Assembly (NCBI GenBank): GCA_017620455.1
Contig: JAFZQK010000025.1
Location: forward strand, 1 to 64,000
DNA from: Clostridia bacterium
GTDB lineage: Bacteria > Bacillota_A > Clostridia > Christensenellales > Aristaeellaceae
DNA length: 64,000 bases
Direction of reading: 5' to 3'
Shown here: positions 1 to 7,999 of the stretch, piece after piece
Layout of the letters: each line of letters starts with the position of its first letter
How positions within the stretch are numbered: position 1 is the stretch's first letter
Program-made: the position numbers and the translations under genes
The notes under the pieces: generated by a model
Told to the model about the DNA's origin: nothing
The model's database searches: none
The model's input: only the letters and a program-made list of their open reading frames with translations

Positions 1-492
1 ATCGCCCGCGTCGGCGAAGGCATCGTGACCACCATCGGCTCCTCCAACACCCACAAGGCCGTGCTGGAGAACCCCGATTCCATTTCCCAGACCGTGCTGG
101 ACAAGGGCCTGGACAAGGGCACCGCGTACGAGATCCTGTCCATCGATATCGCGGATATCGACGTGGGCCGCAACATCGGCGCGCAGCTGCAGATGGACCA
201 GGCCGAGGCCGACCGGCGCATCGCCCAGGCGAAGGCCGAGGAGCGCCGCGCCATGGCCGTCGCCCACGAGCAGGAAATGAAGGCCGCCGTGCAGGAGATG
301 CGCGCCAAGGTGGTGGAAGCCGAGGCGAAGGTGCCCCTGGCCATGGCTGAGGCCCTCAAGGAAGGCAAGCTGGGCGTGATGGACTACTATCAGATGCAGA
401 ACACCATCGCCGATACGGAAATGCGCACCGGCATCGCCAAGGCCGCCGCGCCCGCCGCGGAAGCCTCCAAGCCGCTGGATGCCAAGAAGTAA
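1..492 (+). CDS. floA: Flotillin-like protein FloA, C-terminal part
   Basis: The reading frame is open from the first base, so the start lies outside the window and only the last 163 residues are seen. FloA is a membrane-anchored SPFH/flotillin-like scaffold of bacterial membrane microdomains. What is visible is the end of the SPFH region ([19 protein letters not shown]) followed by an Ala/Glu/Lys-rich coiled coil ([19 protein letters not shown]) and the family's typical [21 protein letters not shown] stretch, ending in a short Ala/Pro-rich tail. The usual partner, an NfeD-like protein, would be upstream and cannot be seen. Identification is by recognition of the characteristic C-terminal half. 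Confidence 0.9.
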   Translation: MARVGEGIVTTIGSSNTHKAVLENPDSISQTVLDKGLDKGTAYEILSIDIADIDVGRNIGAQLQMDQAEADRRIAQAKAEERRAMAVAHEQEMKAAVQEMRAKVVEAEAKVPLAMAEALKEGKLGVMDYYQMQNTIADTEMRTGIAKAAAPAAEASKPLDAKK

Positions 493-564
493 TATGCGAC
501 CCGCCGGGAGGGGCGGCATGACGCCGCCCTTCCCGAGCCTGCGGTGAAAGGAGGCCGCGAATCA

Positions 565-1095
565 ATGCCCTATGCATGGCTGATCTTTCTGATCATTTCC
601 GCTGTCATCAGCGCTGTGACCAAGAGCAACGAGAAAAAACGCCAGCAGCAGAAGGCCGCCCAGCAACAGCAAATGCAGCAGAACGGCGGTGCTCAGCAGC
701 AGCGCGCTCCCCAGCGGCCCCAGGCGCAGCGTCCCCAGCGGCCCCAGGCTCCCCGGCCCATGCAGCCGGGCAGGCCCATACAGCCCGCGCCGCGGCAGCC
801 CCTGGCGGAGGCCATGAACGCCCGGCCCATGCAGCCGACCGCGCCCCACGTGGCCAAGCCCATGGAGCCGCATATGCACTCCCCGGCCCCGATCATGGGG
901 ATCGAGGGCGTGGGCACCGAGGGCGAGGACTGCTGCCATGACTATATGCTGAACGGCCCCGTGGTGGAGGATCTGGAAAAGCCCGCCCCGGGCACGGAGG
1001 AATTCCTCAACGCCCAGGCGCTTCTGCAGGGCGTGATCTTCAGCGAGGTCCTGGGCCGCAGAACCCGGACGCGCTGCGGGAGGACCCGGGCATGA
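565..1095 (+). CDS. Small Gln/Pro-rich single-pass membrane protein
   Basis: The start is ATG at 565 (MPYAWLIF), 10 bases after AAAGGAGG; an in-frame upstream ATG at 544 lies before the ribosome binding site and is unlikely. The 176-residue product has one N-terminal membrane segment (about residues 2-20), then a Gln-rich stretch and a long low-complexity region of Gln, Pro, Arg and Met (about residues 30-120), and a short acidic C-terminal part ending in an LLQGVIFSEVLGR motif. It overlaps the next gene by four bases (ATGA), so the two are probably translationally coupled. I do not recognise a family; the role may be linked to FloA or the response regulator. Function unknown. Confidence 0.75.
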   Translation: MPYAWLIFLIISAVISAVTKSNEKKRQQQKAAQQQQMQQNGGAQQQRAPQRPQAQRPQRPQAPRPMQPGRPIQPAPRQPLAEAMNARPMQPTAPHVAKPMEPHMHSPAPIMGIEGVGTEGEDCCHDYMLNGPVVEDLEKPAPGTEEFLNAQALLQGVIFSEVLGRRTRTRCGRTRA

Positions 1096-1853
1096 CCGAT
1101 AAGGCGCTGATTTCCGTTCTGATCGCCGACGACGATCCCGGCATGCGGCTGATCCTGCGCAAAAAAATCCAGGATACGGACGGGTTTTTTGTGGCGGGGG
1201 AGGCCGTGACCGGGGACGAGTGCATGGCGCTGTATGAGAAGCTCAGGCCCCAGGTGGTGTTCCTGGATGTGGATATGCCGGGAAAAACGGGCATCGAATG
1301 CGCCCGGCTCATTCAGGACCAGAACCCCGCCTGCGTGCTGATCTTCGCCACCGGCCACGAGGAATACATGGGCGAGGCCTTCGAGGTGTATGCCTTCGAT
1401 TACCTGGTGAAGCCCTTCCGGCTGGACCGGCTGGAGCAGACCCTGGACAGGATCGAAAGCCGGCTGCGCCGCGCGCCGGAGCCGCCCCTGGCCGCCCCCC
1501 GGCCCGCCGAGCCCAGGAACGCCGCCGGCCGGCTGATGCTCAAGCACCGGGACGGCGTTACCTTCGTGGACATGCAGGATATCCTTCTGGTGCAGCGGGA
1601 GGACCGCGCCACCGTGATCTACACCGAGAACAACGGGCGCTACGTCCTGTCCGAAACCCTGGGGGAAACCGAAGAGAGGCTGGATCCGGATATTTTCTTC
1701 CGCTGCCATAAGAGCTATATCATCAACCTGCGCCGCATCCGGGACATCACCCCCTACGGCCGCTGGACCTACGTGGTGCGCCTGGAGGGCACGGATCACG
1801 ACGCGCTGATCACCCACGAAAAATACGAGGAGCTGGAAAAACGCTTCGGATAA
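1092..1853 (+). CDS. LytTR-family response regulator
   Basis: A 253-residue two-domain regulator. The receiver domain (about 8-125) has the acidic pocket IADDD (D13-D15), the phosphoacceptor in VFLDVDMPG (D59) and the conserved lysine in DYLVKPF (K107). After an Ala/Pro linker comes a LytTR DNA-binding domain (about 150-250) with HKSYIIN and a final KYEELEKRF. Such proteins bind promoter DNA as AgrA/LytR-type regulators after phosphorylation. No histidine kinase is adjacent in the window, so its partner is elsewhere or in another operon. The start overlaps the preceding small membrane protein by four bases. Confidence 0.93.
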   Translation: MTDKALISVLIADDDPGMRLILRKKIQDTDGFFVAGEAVTGDECMALYEKLRPQVVFLDVDMPGKTGIECARLIQDQNPACVLIFATGHEEYMGEAFEVYAFDYLVKPFRLDRLEQTLDRIESRLRRAPEPPLAAPRPAEPRNAAGRLMLKHRDGVTFVDMQDILLVQREDRATVIYTENNGRYVLSETLGETEERLDPDIFFRCHKSYIINLRRIRDITPYGRWTYVVRLEGTDHDALITHEKYEELEKRFG

Positions 1854-1856
1854 CGA

Positions 1857-1879
1857 AAGGGGCTGCTGCACAGCCCCTT
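1857..1879. terminator. Perfect stem-loop after the response regulator
   Basis: Nine-base perfect arms (AAGGGGCTG / CAGCCCCTT) with a five-base loop start four bases after the response-regulator stop. There is no T run, so it is either a weak terminator or the first unit of the hairpin array that follows. Confidence 0.5.
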
Positions 1880-2181
1880 CGATCAAATGGATCCTCCATT
1901 TGATCGACAAAAACGCCTTTTCCTCTCGTCCCTGCGGGACTCCCGGGCGGAAAAGGCGTAAGGAAAGCATTTTTGCTCTCGCAGGGCATGCTCTGCGAAA
2001 GCAAAAATGCTCCTCGCAGCGCACAGGTCGCTGCTGCGGATTCCACTTGGAGGGGCTTTTGGCCCCTCCAAACCACCCCGGGGTTTTCTTTTTTCCCGGT
2101 ATTCACTGCTGCTCATTCTTCTATGAGAACGAATATCCCAGTAAACAAAGAGGATATTGCAGATTGGCTTCTGCAATATCC
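1879..2181. repeat. Array of consecutive inverted repeats between the response regulator and recO
   Basis: This gene-free stretch is almost entirely inverted repeats: 1879-1907 (13-base perfect arms, 3-base loop), 1913-1959 (11-base arms enclosing an inner GTCCC/GGGAC stem), 1966-2011 (23-base arms with two mismatches), 2015-2035, 2048-2070 (TGGAGGGGC/GCCCCTCCA) and 2152-2181. A promoter, tRNA or convincing reading frame was not seen. It resembles an intergenic mosaic repeat and may fold as one multi-stem RNA. A related arrangement occurs at 48834-49203. Confidence 0.7.
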
Positions 2182-2188
2182 CCTTTTT
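2152..2188 (+). terminator. Rho-independent terminator between convergent genes
   Basis: GGATATTGCAG pairs with CTGCAATATCC across an eight-base loop and is followed by CCTTTTTGC. It lies between the plus-strand regulator and the end of the minus-strand recO operon, and the opposite strand also reads into a T-rich stretch, so it may work in both directions. Confidence 0.6.
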
Positions 2189-2216
2189 GCTAGGCCGTGC
2201 AGGGGCCCGTTCGTTT

Positions 2217-2942
2217 TTATCGCCACAGTCCTTTATGCCGGATGGGCTTTTCCATCCGGTTTTCCACATACAGCCCCAGCAGGGGGCCGGGGGCGTCGGC
2301 GGCGGGGCGGTCGGTCTTGTCGATGCCTTTTTCCAATACGTCCCGCATCCAGCGCACCTGGTCCGCCGTGACGGCGCGCAGGCCCTGGCGGGCGTCGGCG
2401 CATTGGGGGCACACCAGGCCGCCGTTTTCCGTATCCATCAGGCGGATTTCCGCGTCCTCCATGCGCCGCCCGCACAGGACGCAGTGGCTGAGCTGGGGGC
2501 GGTAGCCGCTGATGGCGGAAAAATGCAGCAGGAACGCGGCGGCCACGGCCTGGGGGTCCTTTTCGCCGTAGGCCAGACGGGACAGGGACCGGGCCAGCAG
2601 CGTGAACAGCTCCACCGCCCGGTCGCTCGGCTGGGCGGCGGCTTCGGCGATGGAGAGCAGGTAGGTGGCGTACTGCAGCCGTTCGTAATCCGTGCGCAGG
2701 GGATAGAAGGACTCCGAAACGTGGCAGGAGGTGACGGTCATGCGCCCCTTGCCGGTATAGAGCACGTATTCTCCCAGGGTGAACCATTCGCTGGCGGACA
2801 ATAGGGGACTGCCCGGGCGCTTGCAGCCCCGGCACAGGGCCTCGATCCGGCCCATGCCCGGGGAAAGCAGCGTCAGCATCCGGTCGTGCTCCCGGTAATC
2901 GGCGTGGCGCAGCACGATGCCCTGGGTGGTAACGGACGGCAT
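2217..2942 (-). CDS. recO: DNA repair protein RecO
   Basis: RecO loads RecA onto SSB-coated single-stranded DNA together with RecR. The 241-residue product begins MPSVTTQGIVLRHADYREHD, the typical OB-fold N-terminus, followed by an all-helical middle and a zinc-finger pair CVLCGRR and CPQCAD at about residues 160-200. The start at 2942 follows GGGGAG by eight bases; a longer frame upstream has no ribosome binding site. It is the last gene downstream of the ABC-2 exporter genes, four bases after them, so it may be co-transcribed. Confidence 0.93.
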   Translation of the reverse strand: MPSVTTQGIVLRHADYREHDRMLTLLSPGMGRIEALCRGCKRPGSPLLSASEWFTLGEYVLYTGKGRMTVTSCHVSESFYPLRTDYERLQYATYLLSIAEAAAQPSDRAVELFTLLARSLSRLAYGEKDPQAVAAAFLLHFSAISGYRPQLSHCVLCGRRMEDAEIRLMDTENGGLVCPQCADARQGLRAVTADQVRWMRDVLEKGIDKTDRPAADAPGPLLGLYVENRMEKPIRHKGLWR

Positions 2943-2946
2943 AGGA

Positions 2947-3747
2947 TCAACTCCCCGTAGAGCGGTAATGCCGCATGGCATGCTGGAACAGGAGATAGAG
3001 AACGGAAAAGGAAACCAGCCCGGACAGGGGCGTTACGAAGGCGGCCCAGCCGGGCCAGCCGTAGAGCGGCTTGCCCAGGATATAGGCCGCGGGGCACTGC
3101 AGCGTCAGCGCGAAGGGCGCGATCACGGTGAAGAGCACCCGCAGGGGCCGGGGATACACGTCGATGGGGTATTCGCAGGCGCTGCGCCCGCCGTAGGTGA
3201 GGGCGTTCACCAGCTCCACGGATTTGACGGACCGTATGGTGAAGATCCCTTCGATCAGGAACAGCCCCAGGATCAGGATGCCGCCCATCGCCATGGCCTC
3301 GATCAGCGCCAGGGCCTTGAGGAAGGTCCACTGCACCGCCGCCATGCGGCTGCCCATCACCAGCGCCGCCGTGCCCACCGCGATGCAGGCGATGCGCCGG
3401 GGATCAATGGCCCAGCAGATCACCTGGGTCAGCACGCCCCGGGGGCGCAGAAGCAGCGTATCCAGCTGCCCGGAGCGCACCATGGAGGGAAAGGACCCCG
3501 TGACCCCCCGGCCGAAGCACTCCGTCAGGTAAAAGGTAACGGACATGATGCCGAAAAAGAAATACAGATCTCCCGCCGTCCACTGGTTCAGGTGATCGAA
3601 CCGGTCCACGATCAGGATCACCGCCAGCATTTCCCCGCCTTCCATCACGAACTGCGCCAGGGTCTGCAAAAGGAAGGAGGCGGGGTACTGCAGCTGGCAT
3701 TTCAGCTGCATTTTCATGGACCGGAGATAGAATTTCACGGTATCCAT
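2947..3747 (-). CDS. ABC-2 type export permease
   Basis: A 266-residue polytopic membrane protein with about six membrane segments, of the ABC-2 permease type that pairs with DrrA/NodI-like ATPases. The start is ATG at 3747 (MDTVKFYLRSMKMQL), eight bases after GGAGG. The segment EYPIDVYPRPLRVLFTVIAP near residue 200 is typical of the ABC-2 YadH-like/DUF990 permease group. It follows the second permease by two bases and is the last subunit of the exporter operon. The substrate is unknown. Confidence 0.85.
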   Translation of the reverse strand: MDTVKFYLRSMKMQLKCQLQYPASFLLQTLAQFVMEGGEMLAVILIVDRFDHLNQWTAGDLYFFFGIMSVTFYLTECFGRGVTGSFPSMVRSGQLDTLLLRPRGVLTQVICWAIDPRRIACIAVGTAALVMGSRMAAVQWTFLKALALIEAMAMGGILILGLFLIEGIFTIRSVKSVELVNALTYGGRSACEYPIDVYPRPLRVLFTVIAPFALTLQCPAAYILGKPLYGWPGWAAFVTPLSGLVSFSVLYLLFQHAMRHYRSTGS

Positions 3748-3749
3748 GC

Positions 3750-4544
3750 CTATCCTCCCTGCACGATCAGCTTTTTCTGGTTCCGGGCCCAGAGCGCCAG
3801 GCCCAGGGAAACGAGAAGGACGATCCAGACCGCCTGGATCAGCAGCGCCGCCGGGGCCCGGGAAAGGGCGTAGGCGCCGGTGTAGAGCCGGATGGGCGTA
3901 TCCAGCATCTGGGCGTAGGGCAGCAAGGTGATCGCCCGCTGCCAGGAATCCGGGAACAGAGTGAGGGGCAGGATGTTTCCGGAAAAGGTGGTCATCAGCA
4001 GATTCATCAGCGCGTATACGCCCCGGAAATCCAACGTGCGCATGGTAAAGCCCATGGAAATGCACTCCATGGCCGAAACGCACAGCAGCCCCAGCAGCAC
4101 CCCGCAGGCGGCCAGCAGCAGCGCCGGCAGGGAGGCGGGCAGGGAAATGCCCCAGCCCTCCGGCAGCAGCGCGGCGAAAAGCAGCATGGGCGCGGCCCGC
4201 AGCAGGCTGCCCATCAGCTTCTGGGCCGTGATGCGCGCATAATAGAATCCGTACAGCTGCAGCGGGCGGCACAGCTCATAGGCGATGCTCCCGGTGCGGA
4301 TCTTGTCCATCAGTTCCGGATCGGAGGAAAGCAGCATCCGGAAAAACGCCTGCTGCAGCCAGACGTAGGTGGTGATGTCCGAAAGCCGCATGCCCGCTTG
4401 GGGATTGCCCAGATACAGCGCCCGGTACACCGCGGTCAGCACCAGCCCGAAAAAGATCTGGCACAGGATGCCGCCCAGCACCGCGCCCCGGTACTGCAGT
4501 TCCATTTTCCAGCGCATGCGGAAGGCGGAAAAATAGGCTTTCAT
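3750..4544 (-). CDS. ABC-2 type export permease
   Basis: A 264-residue membrane protein starting MKAYFSAFRMRWKMELQYRG, with about six membrane spans. It is homologous in layout to the permease immediately downstream, so the exporter is probably a heterodimer of these two. Its ATG overlaps the stop of the ATPase gene by four bases (ATGA), a sign of translational coupling and balanced subunit synthesis. Substrate not predictable from the sequence. Confidence 0.85.
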   Translation of the reverse strand: MKAYFSAFRMRWKMELQYRGAVLGGILCQIFFGLVLTAVYRALYLGNPQAGMRLSDITTYVWLQQAFFRMLLSSDPELMDKIRTGSIAYELCRPLQLYGFYYARITAQKLMGSLLRAAPMLLFAALLPEGWGISLPASLPALLLAACGVLLGLLCVSAMECISMGFTMRTLDFRGVYALMNLLMTTFSGNILPLTLFPDSWQRAITLLPYAQMLDTPIRLYTGAYALSRAPAALLIQAVWIVLLVSLGLALWARNQKKLIVQGG

Positions 4545-5500
4545 AGGTCCATCTCCCGGTACATGGCGGCGATGAGGCGGTCCACATTCTGGCCCTGGAT
4601 GGTCATTTCCCGGAGGGGCCCCGCGGCTTGCAGCAGGGTGATCAGCTCCGCCGTGGGCAGCTGCTCCGGGGAGTAGGTGATGCGGGCGTCTTCCCCGTCC
4701 CGCTGCACCTGGCAGCACGGCGGCAGCGGCGGCAGGCTGCCGCCCAAGCGCACGGTCATCACCCGGTCGGTATCGTAGCGGGAGAGCAGATCCGTAAGCG
4801 TCCCGTCGTAGAGCTTCTGCCCGTGGCCCAGCACCATCACCCGGGGGCAGAGGGCGGAAATATCCTCCATGTCGTGGGTGGTCAGCAGGATGGTGGTGCC
4901 CTTTTCCCGGTTTTCCTTCTGCAGGAATTCCCGGAGCGCCAGCTTGCTCACCGCATCCAGGCCGATGGTGGGCTCGTCCAGGAAAAGCAATTCCGGCCCG
5001 TGGAGCAGGGAGCCGCACAATTCCGCCCGCATGCGCTGGCCCAGGCTCAAAAGCCGCAGGGGCGTGCGCAGGAGATCTGTTAGCTGCAGCGCTTCCGCCA
5101 GCTCCTCCAGCCGCCGCCGGTGCTCCTCCCGGGGCACGCGGTAAATATCTCCCAGAAGGGAGAAGCTGTCCAGGATGGGCACGTCCCACCACAGCTGGGT
5201 CCGCTGGCCGAACACCACGCCGATATGCCGCACGTGCTCCTTCCTTTCCTTCCAGGGCACCCGGCCGCCCACGGCGACGCTGCCGCCGTCCGGGGTGAGG
5301 ATGCCGGAAAGGATCTTCACCGTGGTGGACTTGCCCGCGCCGTTGGGCCCGATATAACCCACCAGCTCCCCGCGCTCAATGGAAAAGGAAACGTCCTTCA
5401 GGGCCTGGACGGTGCTTTTTTCCCGCAGCAAACGGCCCTTTTCCCGTTTCTTGCGCACGGTAAAGGCTTTGTTCAGGGCTTCCACCGCAATGTAGCTCAT
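4541..5500 (-). CDS. ABC exporter ATPase subunit
   Basis: A 319-residue ATPase with Walker A GPNGAGKST (residues 51-59), an ABC signature LSLGQRMRAELCG starting near 151, Walker B LLFLDEPTIGLD (from 171) and a TTHD switch histidine. The N-terminal basic insert (RKKREKGRLLREKST) and the C-terminal 70-residue extension fit the DrrA/YadG group that serves ABC-2 permeases, here the two genes downstream. It drives export of an unknown substrate (drug, lipid or polysaccharide are typical of the group). The signature motif has LSLGQ rather than LSGGQ, common in this subfamily. Confidence 0.92.
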   Translation of the reverse strand: MSYIAVEALNKAFTVRKKREKGRLLREKSTVQALKDVSFSIERGELVGYIGPNGAGKSTTVKILSGILTPDGGSVAVGGRVPWKERKEHVRHIGVVFGQRTQLWWDVPILDSFSLLGDIYRVPREEHRRRLEELAEALQLTDLLRTPLRLLSLGQRMRAELCGSLLHGPELLFLDEPTIGLDAVSKLALREFLQKENREKGTTILLTTHDMEDISALCPRVMVLGHGQKLYDGTLTDLLSRYDTDRVMTVRLGGSLPPLPPCCQVQRDGEDARITYSPEQLPTAELITLLQAAGPLREMTIQGQNVDRLIAAMYREMDL

Positions 5501-5596
5501 GGCGCCTCCTTTGCAGGCCGGGCACGAAAAAGAGAAGAAACAGCGTTTACCTGTATTTTACCATGCCTGTCAAGCGTTTCTTTTCCGGCGGGGCAC

Positions 5597-5624
5597 AAAA
5601 AAATCGCTCCCTTTGAGGAGCGAT
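5597..5624 (-). terminator. Terminator of the small membrane protein gene
   Basis: On the minus strand ATCGCTCC pairs with GGAGCGAT across a six-base loop, followed by seven T residues. It separates the small protein gene at 5743-5988 from the ABC exporter operon. Confidence 0.8.
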
Positions 5625-5742
5625 GAAACGCGGACCGCAGAACGCCCGACGGGCGCCTGCCCTTCCGCATTGTTCCCGCCCGGGGCCTGCGCTCCGCTTT
5701 CCAGAAAGCGGGGCCAGGAACCTTTGCGGGATCCGGCTGTCA

Positions 5743-5988
5743 TTACTTGGTGGCTTCTTCGACAGCGCTCGCAACTTCTTCCACCTTTTCGGTGGCGTCC
5801 TTCGCGACTTCTTCCACCTTTTCGGTGGCGTCCTTCACGGTCTCTTCAACCTTGCTCACGGTGTCCTTGACAGCTTCCACGGCGGAGCTGACGGCGTCCT
5901 TGGTCGCGGGCTTCTTGAAGATCAGGATGGCGGCGACGACGAGCACGATGACGCACACAACAGCGATGATGGCCTTTTTCTTATCCAT
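5743..5988 (-). CDS. Small membrane protein with amphipathic helical repeats
   Basis: An 81-residue protein: MDKKK, one membrane segment (about residues 6-24), then a long amphipathic helix made of near-repeats of KDATEKVEEVA and related 11-residue units (residues 30-80). Eleven-residue heptad-like units of this kind form coiled coils or lipid-surface helices, as in YtxH-like and apolipoprotein-like proteins. ATG at 5988 is chosen: a GTG four codons upstream touches the AAGGAG ribosome binding site and cannot be used. It has its own promoter and terminator. Possibly a stress-related envelope protein; function not established. Confidence 0.8.
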   Translation of the reverse strand: MDKKKAIIAVVCVIVLVVAAILIFKKPATKDAVSSAVEAVKDTVSKVEETVKDATEKVEEVAKDATEKVEEVASAVEEATK

Positions 5989-6074
5989 GGTTTGAGACAC
6001 TCCTTTTGATGTTTTTCCGTTTGAAAGCGCCGCTCAAGACGGAGAAGCGCTTCAAGCGGGATTCAAACGCTGTT

Positions 6075-6103
6075 ATTTTATTCTTTTTTGCATGATTTGT
6101 CAA
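6075..6103 (-). promoter_or_regulatory. SigA-type promoter of the small membrane protein gene
   Basis: On the minus strand TTGACA (6098-6103) and TAAAAT (6075-6080) are separated by exactly 17 bases, about 90 bases upstream of the ATG at 5988. Confidence 0.75.
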
Positions 6104-6248
6104 CGATAATTTATGAAAAACTTGTTTTTTCCATCCATTCCGGAACGGTCATGGACAAAGCGGCCAGACGCCGACCTTTTATGACATATAAGCCCTTTCG
6201 GCTCCGGAACCGCCGGCTTTTCGGGTTGCGGGAAGGGAAGGAAAATGA

Positions 6249-6279
6249 TTGACAAGCGGCGCGGATCACGCTATATAAT
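6249..6279 (+). promoter_or_regulatory. Promoter of prfC
   Basis: TTGACA at 6249-6254 with TATATA at 6272-6277 (17-base spacing) or TATAAT at 6274-6279 (19-base spacing). The leader to prfC is about 100 bases. The rest of 5989-6389 holds no gene I can support. Confidence 0.75.
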
Positions 6280-6389
6280 AAAGATGCTGCGCATGCGTGC
6301 GCGCAAGAAGGAGGAAAAAAGAGGATGCGCTGTCCCCCCTGAAACCGTCCGGGAGTTTTTGAAAAGAAATTCTTGGAGGAGGATCATTT

Positions 6390-7988
6390 ATGCCTGATTT
6401 AGCGAAAGAGGTGGCCTGCCGGCGCACCTTTGCCATCATCAGCCACCCGGACGCTGGGAAAACCACACTGACCGAAAAACTGCTGCTGTACGGCGGCGCC
6501 ATCCGCCAGGCGGGCAGCGTGAAGGCCCGCCGGGCCGAACGCCACGCCACCTCGGACTGGATGGAGATCGAAAAGCAGCGCGGCATTTCCGTCACCAGCA
6601 GCGCCATGCAGTTTGAATTCGACGGCTATCACATCAACATTCTGGATACCCCGGGCCACCAGGACTTTTCCGAGGACACGTACCGCGTGCTGGTAGCGGC
6701 GGACAGCGCCGTGATGCTCATCGACGCGGCGAAAGGCGTGGAGGAGCAGACGGTGAAGCTGTTCAAGGTATGCCGTATGCGGGGCATCCCGATCTTCACG
6801 TTCGTAAACAAAATGGACCGGGCGGCGAAGGACCCCTTCGCTCTGATGGAGGAGATCGAGCAGGTGCTGGGCGTCCGGGCCTGCCCCATCAACTGGCCCA
6901 TCGGCGTGGACGGGGATTTCCAGGGCGTGTACCACCGGGATGAAAAGACGGTGGAGCTCTATTTCGGGGGCGACCACGGCAAAACGAAAGCGGGCAAGAC
7001 CGTGATCTCCGTGGACGATCCCGCCTTTGAAACCGCTTTGGACAGGCATTACCGCGCCCGGCTCTCGGAGGAGATCGAGCTGCTGGACGAGGCGGGGGAC
7101 GCCTTTGACCTGGAGGCCGTGCGGAAGGGCGAATTGACCCCCATGTTCTTCGGCTCCGCCGTCACCAATTTCGGCGTGGAGCCCTTCCTGTACCGGTTCC
7201 TGCGCTATACCGAGCGGCCGCTGCCCCGGGAGAGCGACCAGGGATGGATCCAGCCCGAGGACGAAGACTTCTCCGGCTTCATTTTCAAGATCCAGGCCAA
7301 CATGAACCCCGCCCACCGGGACCGGCTGGCCTTCCTGCGGGTGGTAAGCGGCGTGTTCCACAAGGGCATGACCGTGTGGCATTCCGGCACCAATAAGGAA
7401 ATGCAGGTGAAGCAGCCCCAGCAGTTTATGGCCGACGAGCGCGAGGGCATCGAGGACGCCTATCCCGGGGACATCATCGGCCTGTTCGATCCCGGCGTGT
7501 ACCGCCTGGGGGATACCCTGTGCACGGGGAGGAAAATCCGGTTTGAAAAGATCCCCGTATTCGCCCCGGAGCGCTTCGCCCGGGTGCGGCCGCTGGATTC
7601 CATGAAGCGCAAGCAGTTCGTAAAGGGCGTGAATCAGCTTTCCGAGGAGGGCGCCATCCAGACCTTCCGGCGCAACGAAACGGGGCTGGAGGAATTCATC
7701 GTGGGCGTGGTGGGCGAATTGCAGTTCGACGTGCTCACCTACCGGCTCAAAAGCGAATACGGCGTGGACCTGGTGATGGACCGTCTGGGCTACCGCTTCG
7801 TGCGCTGGATCACGGAAAGCCCCGTTCCCGCCGATGAATTGCTTTTGACCTCCACCACCGCCCGGGGCTTCGACGTGAATGACAATCCGGTATTGTTCTT
7901 TGAAAACGACTGGAGCATCCGCCTGGCCGGGGAAAAGAACAAGGGCCTGACGCTGGCGGAGATCGCGCCCCGGGCCAAGGAAAAATGA
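6390..7988 (+). CDS. prfC: Peptide chain release factor 3
   Basis: RF3 is a translational GTPase that recycles RF1/RF2 from the ribosome after peptide release. The 532-residue product has the family's N-terminus with G1 SHPDAGKTTLTEKLLL, switch-region GISVTSSAMQF, G3 LDTPGHQDFSEDTYR and G4 FVNKMDR, followed by the beta-barrel domain 2 and the RF3-specific C-terminal domain (GVVGELQFDVLTYRLKSEYG). The start has TGGAGGAGG nine bases upstream. It ends 11 bases before the metal-binding lipoprotein gene, so the two may share a transcript. Confidence 0.97.
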   Translation: MPDLAKEVACRRTFAIISHPDAGKTTLTEKLLLYGGAIRQAGSVKARRAERHATSDWMEIEKQRGISVTSSAMQFEFDGYHINILDTPGHQDFSEDTYRVLVAADSAVMLIDAAKGVEEQTVKLFKVCRMRGIPIFTFVNKMDRAAKDPFALMEEIEQVLGVRACPINWPIGVDGDFQGVYHRDEKTVELYFGGDHGKTKAGKTVISVDDPAFETALDRHYRARLSEEIELLDEAGDAFDLEAVRKGELTPMFFGSAVTNFGVEPFLYRFLRYTERPLPRESDQGWIQPEDEDFSGFIFKIQANMNPAHRDRLAFLRVVSGVFHKGMTVWHSGTNKEMQVKQPQQFMADEREGIEDAYPGDIIGLFDPGVYRLGDTLCTGRKIRFEKIPVFAPERFARVRPLDSMKRKQFVKGVNQLSEEGAIQTFRRNETGLEEFIVGVVGELQFDVLTYRLKSEYGVDLVMDRLGYRFVRWITESPVPADELLLTSTTARGFDVNDNPVLFFENDWSIRLAGEKNKGLTLAEIAPRAKEK

Positions 7989-7999
7989 AAGGACATCCC

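Noticed and set aside
1900..2371. Several short plus-strand frames between the response regulator and recO
   Set aside because: They run through inverted repeats and have no ribosome binding site or family resemblance.
2947..4272. A longer 441-codon version of the exporter permease
   Set aside because: The extra N-terminal part is out of frame with the second permease gene, is Arg/Gly/Ala-rich and lacks a ribosome binding site; ATG at 3747 has GGAGG.
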